In this document: positions 61,480-64,000 of the stretch, one piece after another
Layout of the letters: each line of letters opens with the position of its first letter
Numbering within the stretch: position 1 is the stretch's first letter
Source: an uncultured Eubacteriales bacterium
GTDB taxonomy: Bacteria > Bacillota > Clostridia > Oscillospirales > Acutalibacteraceae
DNA length: 64,000 bases
Reading direction: 5' to 3'
NCBI GenBank assembly: GCA_949292775.1
Contig: CASFBL010000013.1
Location: 42,873 to 106,872 of the forward strand
Position numbers and translations under genes: made by a program
Notes under the pieces: model-generated
Databases searched by the model: none
Told to the model about the DNA's origin: nothing
The model's input: only the letters and a program-made list of their open reading frames with translations

Positions 61480-61523
61480 AAGAATCCCCGAAATGCTAAA
61501 CGCATTTCGGGGATTCTTTTTTT
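61480..61523 (+). terminator. Strong terminator after tRNA-Lys
   Basis: Perfect 17-base stem beginning AAGAATCCCCGAAATGC, loop TAAAC, followed by T5 after the stem. Confidence 0.92.
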
Positions 61524-61578
61524 GCAATTTGATGTTGTTTATTCTATTGTCGAATTTCACAATGCGCAAAAAAAGAGT

Positions 61579-62862
61579 TCAGCGTTTCGCCCGTTCTGAA
61601 AGGGTTTTAGTCAAAACCTTAGACAGGCAAAGCGGATGATCGGCGGGCGTATCGGAATTCAGTGCCCACACCATGACGCCGCCAACACCGGCGTAAATGC
61701 AAAAAGCGGTTTTATCTTCAATCATTTGGCAGCAATTATAGAAACGGGGCTTAACAAGAATTTCTTTTTGTTTCCAATCCAAGTCACGATATTCATCTTG
61801 GGCCACATTGGTGAACCAGTCCAGTTTATCCACCTCCGTGCGGTAATCGCTCCAATACCCTGTGCCGTCCACCGGTCTTGCGTAATACGGTAAACCGAGA
61901 TCAAGCTGTGCGAGGCTGAACCCAATTTGCACAAAATGATACATGGCGTTCGGTCCGTCGCTGAAAAATTCGGAATGATGCCCGTCAATATCACGCGGCA
62001 TATTATCATAAGTCATAACTTCAGCAACATCGATGCAGGAAAGCGCCTTTTTGCTGAAACGGTAACGCATCCAGGACGGCAGCGCCAATGTAATCGACTT
62101 TTTGCCAATCACCTCTTTGAGCCGAACAATAAAGCGGTCAAACACCATCCACTCATACAGATTTTTGGGGAATTCCCAGTCGAAAGAAACACCGTTGAGC
62201 GCATAGGTATCTAAAAACTTTTTGATGTTTTCCGGTGTTTTTGGATTTTTAAGAACACTGACCATACTGCCTTCGCTCATAAGCGTCGCCACGATATCCG
62301 CATTTTCATCATGCGTGCGCAGCATTTGCAGCGCGCCGTTGAAATTTTCCGCATCAAAGGAAACCTCGCCGCAGTCGTTCATTTGAATGCCGCCAATCAA
62401 ATTGAACTTATTATAGTCGAGCAGATTTTCAGTGTCGATCTTTTTGTATGCGTCCAAAACAATATAGGCCGTTGTGCGGAACCGCACCGGTTTCGGGGGC
62501 AGACAGTAAGAGGAAGCATAAATCTCTTTAAAAAAGCCCTTGCGCGTTTTTAAAACTTTGATGCGAATGGTTTTGGTGCAAACCTCGGGCAATGCGCAAA
62601 GCCGAAAATCGGCAATTCGGTTCTGTTTATAAATTCGCTCAAAGGCACCGTCTTTTTCATAATAGATTTCAAAATCCGTTACATTTTCGCCTTTTTCAAA
62701 CAAAGTAATCATGTTAATGGTTGTCGGCGCGGGAAAGTACAGATCGAGATAATCCATATCTTTACCGCAAAAAACACCGCTTTGCTTCGGGAAATTGCCG
62801 TCGAAGCTCTTTTTGCTGATTTTGAAATTGCCCATTTTCAATAAAGACGGGATTAGATTCAT
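61579..62862 (-). CDS. GH18-family glycoside hydrolase with N-terminal discoidin-like domain
   Basis: A 427-residue protein. The first about 130 residues form a galactose-binding/F5-8-type domain (DLYFPAPTTINMITLFEKG, TDFEIYYEKDGAFERI, TKTIRIKVLK). The rest is a GH18 barrel: NKFNLIGGIQMN, the catalytic motif GVSFDWEFP with the acid Glu (x-G-x-S-x-D-x-E pattern), VMTYDNMPRDIDG, GLPYYARP, and a last strand GGVMVWALNSD. It resembles YkvQ/CotE-like spore or chitin-oligosaccharide hydrolases. No signal peptide. Start at 62862 follows GAGGAGG; the upstream frame to 62976 is not needed. Confidence 0.85.
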   Translation of the reverse strand: MNLIPSLLKMGNFKISKKSFDGNFPKQSGVFCGKDMDYLDLYFPAPTTINMITLFEKGENVTDFEIYYEKDGAFERIYKQNRIADFRLCALPEVCTKTIRIKVLKTRKGFFKEIYASSYCLPPKPVRFRTTAYIVLDAYKKIDTENLLDYNKFNLIGGIQMNDCGEVSFDAENFNGALQMLRTHDENADIVATLMSEGSMVSVLKNPKTPENIKKFLDTYALNGVSFDWEFPKNLYEWMVFDRFIVRLKEVIGKKSITLALPSWMRYRFSKKALSCIDVAEVMTYDNMPRDIDGHHSEFFSDGPNAMYHFVQIGFSLAQLDLGLPYYARPVDGTGYWSDYRTEVDKLDWFTNVAQDEYRDLDWKQKEILVKPRFYNCCQMIEDKTAFCIYAGVGGVMVWALNSDTPADHPLCLSKVLTKTLSERAKR

Positions 62863-63096
62863 GGTTTTCCTCCTCTTTTGTGGGTTTGTGACCACGCTTT
62901 TTATAAAATACATTTTCTGCCGGCTAAAGCGCACACCTGTGCTTGCCTGCCTTTTTGCCGGACAGCTCTTTTTCATTATAGCATGGTTTTTAGAAGTTGC
63001 AATTCTGTAAAATGTAAATTTTTAACCCCGCGTGCAAAGAAAATCGCCTGTGCATCTAACGATGCACAGGCGCAACAATTCAGAGAAATAGTAAGG

Positions 63097-63330
63097 TTAA
63101 GGCAAAGTGTCGCAGACAACATCCCAAAGATGTTCCGGTTCCAGCTGTTCGGCCGTACACTTCGCCGCTAACGCTTCAACAAGCGTCAGGTTTGGTGAAA
63201 CATCTTCGACCTCGCAAACTAAAATCGCCGTTCCGCTGCTTACCGTGTAACAACGAAGCCCGAAGGTATCGCATACACCGCAGTCATTTGACGGACTCGG
63301 CGCTTTATAGACCCGATACTGAAAGCGCAA
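63097..63330 (-). CDS. DUF6514 family small protein
   Basis: A 77-residue protein: MRFQYRVYKAPS, a Cys-rich turn (NDCGVCDTFGLRCYTV), an acidic strand ILVCEVEDVSPN, and a helix ending ELPEHLWDVVCDTLP-like (exact: QLEPEHLWDVVCDTLP). It matches a small clostridial family (DUF6514). Its start overlaps the XRE gene by 26 bases, so the two are co-expressed. Function unknown. Confidence 0.75.
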   Translation of the reverse strand: MRFQYRVYKAPSPSNDCGVCDTFGLRCYTVSSGTAILVCEVEDVSPNLTLVEALAAKCTAEQLEPEHLWDVVCDTLP

Positions 63331-63544
63331 CCGTTTGGTCCTCGTCTTTCAAGTCATCCAGCTGGACATCTAAAACAGTCGCCATTCGAACGGCTGTCGA
63401 CAGTTTCGGATCTGTAATTCCTAACTCCAAATCCTGATAGTGCCGCAAAGAGATGCCGCATTTCTCCGCCGTCTGCCGCTGTGTCCAGTGTCGTGCAACC
63501 CTGCCGTTGTAAAGCATCTCTGCAAAACTGCTTTTCACTGACAT
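63305..63544 (-). CDS. XRE-family helix-turn-helix regulator
   Basis: A 79-residue small DNA-binding protein. HTH_3 helices: FAEMLYNGRVARHWTQRQTA, EKCGISLRHYQDLELGITDP, then MATVLDVQLDDLK. The start at 63544 has GGAAGGGG upstream; the TTG two codons earlier is less likely. It precedes the overlapping DUF6514 gene. A promoter with TTTGCA (63599-63594), 17 bases and TACAAT (63576-63571) lies upstream. Its target is unknown; the inverted repeat at 63724-63748 is a candidate. Confidence 0.9.
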   Translation of the reverse strand: MSVKSSFAEMLYNGRVARHWTQRQTAEKCGISLRHYQDLELGITDPKLSTAVRMATVLDVQLDDLKDEDQTVALSVSGL

Positions 63545-63570
63545 GTTCAATTTCCCCTTCCTGCAAATTG

Positions 63571-63599
63571 ATTGTACCCTTTTTTATGCTTTCTGCAAA
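63571..63599 (-). promoter_or_regulatory. Promoter of the XRE regulator gene
   Basis: On the minus strand TTTGCA (63599-63594), 17-base spacer and TACAAT (63576-63571), 27 bases before the start codon. Confidence 0.6.
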
Positions 63600-63723
63600 C
63601 GAGCCGAAGTTCCTATTGTGAAAACAAAATAAAAAAATTTTATATGTTATGAATTATAACATTATTTTCCACAAAAATGCGACGGTTGTTCTTGTTGAAT
63701 TTTCAAGTTTTTTCAGGGATTTA

Positions 63724-63748
63724 TAGACAAATAAGAAAAATTTGTCTA
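63724..63748. promoter_or_regulatory. Inverted repeat between the XRE gene and tRNA-Arg
   Basis: Perfect 9-base inverted repeat TAGACAAAT-N7-ATTTGTCTA in an otherwise AT-rich gap (63545-63773) without genes. It resembles an operator. It lies 26 bases upstream of the tRNA-Arg -35 box. Confidence 0.45.
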
Positions 63749-63773
63749 AAAGCTGAAAAAAGAAAAATTGGGC

Positions 63774-63802
63774 TTGACTTTTTTTCTATTCGGTGGTATT
63801 AT
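63774..63802 (+). promoter_or_regulatory. Promoter of tRNA-Arg(ACG)
   Basis: TTGACT (63774-63779), 17-base spacer, TATTAT (63797-63802), 39 bases before the tRNA. Confidence 0.8.
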
Positions 63803-63840
63803 ATTTCGGCGGTGAGAGGCAGGAGCTTTAACCCGCACAT

Positions 63841-63917
63841 GCGCTGCTAGCTCAGCTGGATAGAGTGTTTGGCTACGAACCAAAAGGTCAGGGGTTCGAA
63901 TCCCTTGCAGCGCGCCA
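63841..63917 (+). tRNA. tRNA-Arg(ACG)
   Basis: Acceptor GCGCTGC / GCAGCGC, D-arm AGCTCAGCTGGATAGAGT, anticodon loop GGCTACGAACC giving ACG (inosine-modified), T-arm GGGTTCGAATCCC, and encoded CCA at 63915-63917. Confidence 0.97.
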
Positions 63918-63957
63918 AAGAAAGAACTCGGATTTTTCCGGGTTCTTTCTTTTTTTA
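63918..63957 (+). terminator. Terminator after tRNA-Arg(ACG)
   Basis: Stem AAGAAAGAACTCGG / CCGGGTTCTTTCTT around ATTTT, followed by T run. Confidence 0.9.
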
Positions 63958-63963
63958 TTTTTT

Positions 63964-64000
63964 CTGCAAGGGATTCGAAAGCCCGTCAAGAAAACAGTCC
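63964..64000 (+). repeat. Inverted copy of tRNA-Arg 3' end with AAAACAGTCC tail (cut by window edge)
   Basis: CTGCAAGGGATTCGAA (63964-63979) is the exact reverse complement of tRNA positions 63895-63910. It is followed by GCCCGTCAAG and AAAACAGTCC, which resembles the AAAACAATCC hairpin arm after tRNA-Arg(TCT) at 33135-33144. The other arm would lie beyond the window. Confidence 0.7.

Overview
The window looks like chromosome from an anaerobic, spore-forming Firmicute of class Clostridia, probably an Oscillospirales/Ruminococcaceae-type gut bacterium. The evidence is: strong Gram-positive Shine-Dalgarno sites and many TTG starts, a CIRCE-controlled groESL, a T-box leader, a CsoR/CopA pair, a YtrA-type GntR regulator, a SpoVAE gene, a DUF4364 gene, a secreted protein with a C-terminal dockerin, and plant-polysaccharide hydrolases (GH43, GH28). 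No phage, insertion sequence or CRISPR array was seen. The genus cannot be fixed from sequence reading alone.

Layout, left to right. 1-6220 (minus): a D-allose/ribose-type sugar operon, lacI-type regulator > alsA > alsC > alsE > alsK > alsB; alsB runs off the left edge. 6411-13546 (plus): an operon behind a consensus promoter that combines a D-amino-acid aminotransferase, both separate halves of the animal D-glutamate cyclase (DUF4392 and DUF1445), the three 5-oxoprolinase subunits PxpB, PxpC and PxpA, a broken alanine racemase and a DUF4364 winged-helix protein. It reads as a D-glutamate > 5-oxoproline > L-glutamate module and is the most interesting system here. 13586-15160: an orphan 5S rRNA-like gene lacking its 5' strand, a flavin reductase and a TIM-barrel protein. 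15213-19119 (minus): HtrA protease and a two-component system. 19299-22734 (minus): galM-ilvN-leuC-leuD. 22830-24659 (minus): a YtrA-type regulator with a membrane protein.

24699-32896 (plus): GH43 lipoprotein, a tandem-FHA/SEDS/PBP cell-wall cluster, GH28 and a sodium symporter. 32964-33554: tRNA-Arg(TCT), tRNA-His and tRNA-Gln; the tail of the Arg tRNA is duplicated around a fold-back element. 34328-37354 (minus): copA-csoR. 37410-39394: small genes and mutY. 39667-41765: groESL. 41768-47250: cdd, an M14 peptidoglycan peptidase, nagB, acpS, nnrDE and a lipoprotein. 47263-49658 (minus): YhcH, MscS, YhhN and Dabb proteins.

49695-52841 (plus): a T-box-controlled ABC importer of the TrpXYZ type whose specifier reads as either Met or Trp. 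52929-55918: YhaM, DUF2804 and PrmA. 55999-57653: a cysteine-rich mini-protein, SpoVAE and an aldo/keto reductase. 57671-60532 (minus): dockerin-transglutaminase, NrdR and a TIM-barrel isomerase. 60609-61523: a small membrane protein, a candidate antisense-oriented small RNA, secG and tRNA-Lys. 61579-63544 (minus): GH18, DUF6514 and an XRE regulator. 63774-64000: tRNA-Arg(ACG) followed by an inverted copy of its own 3' end.
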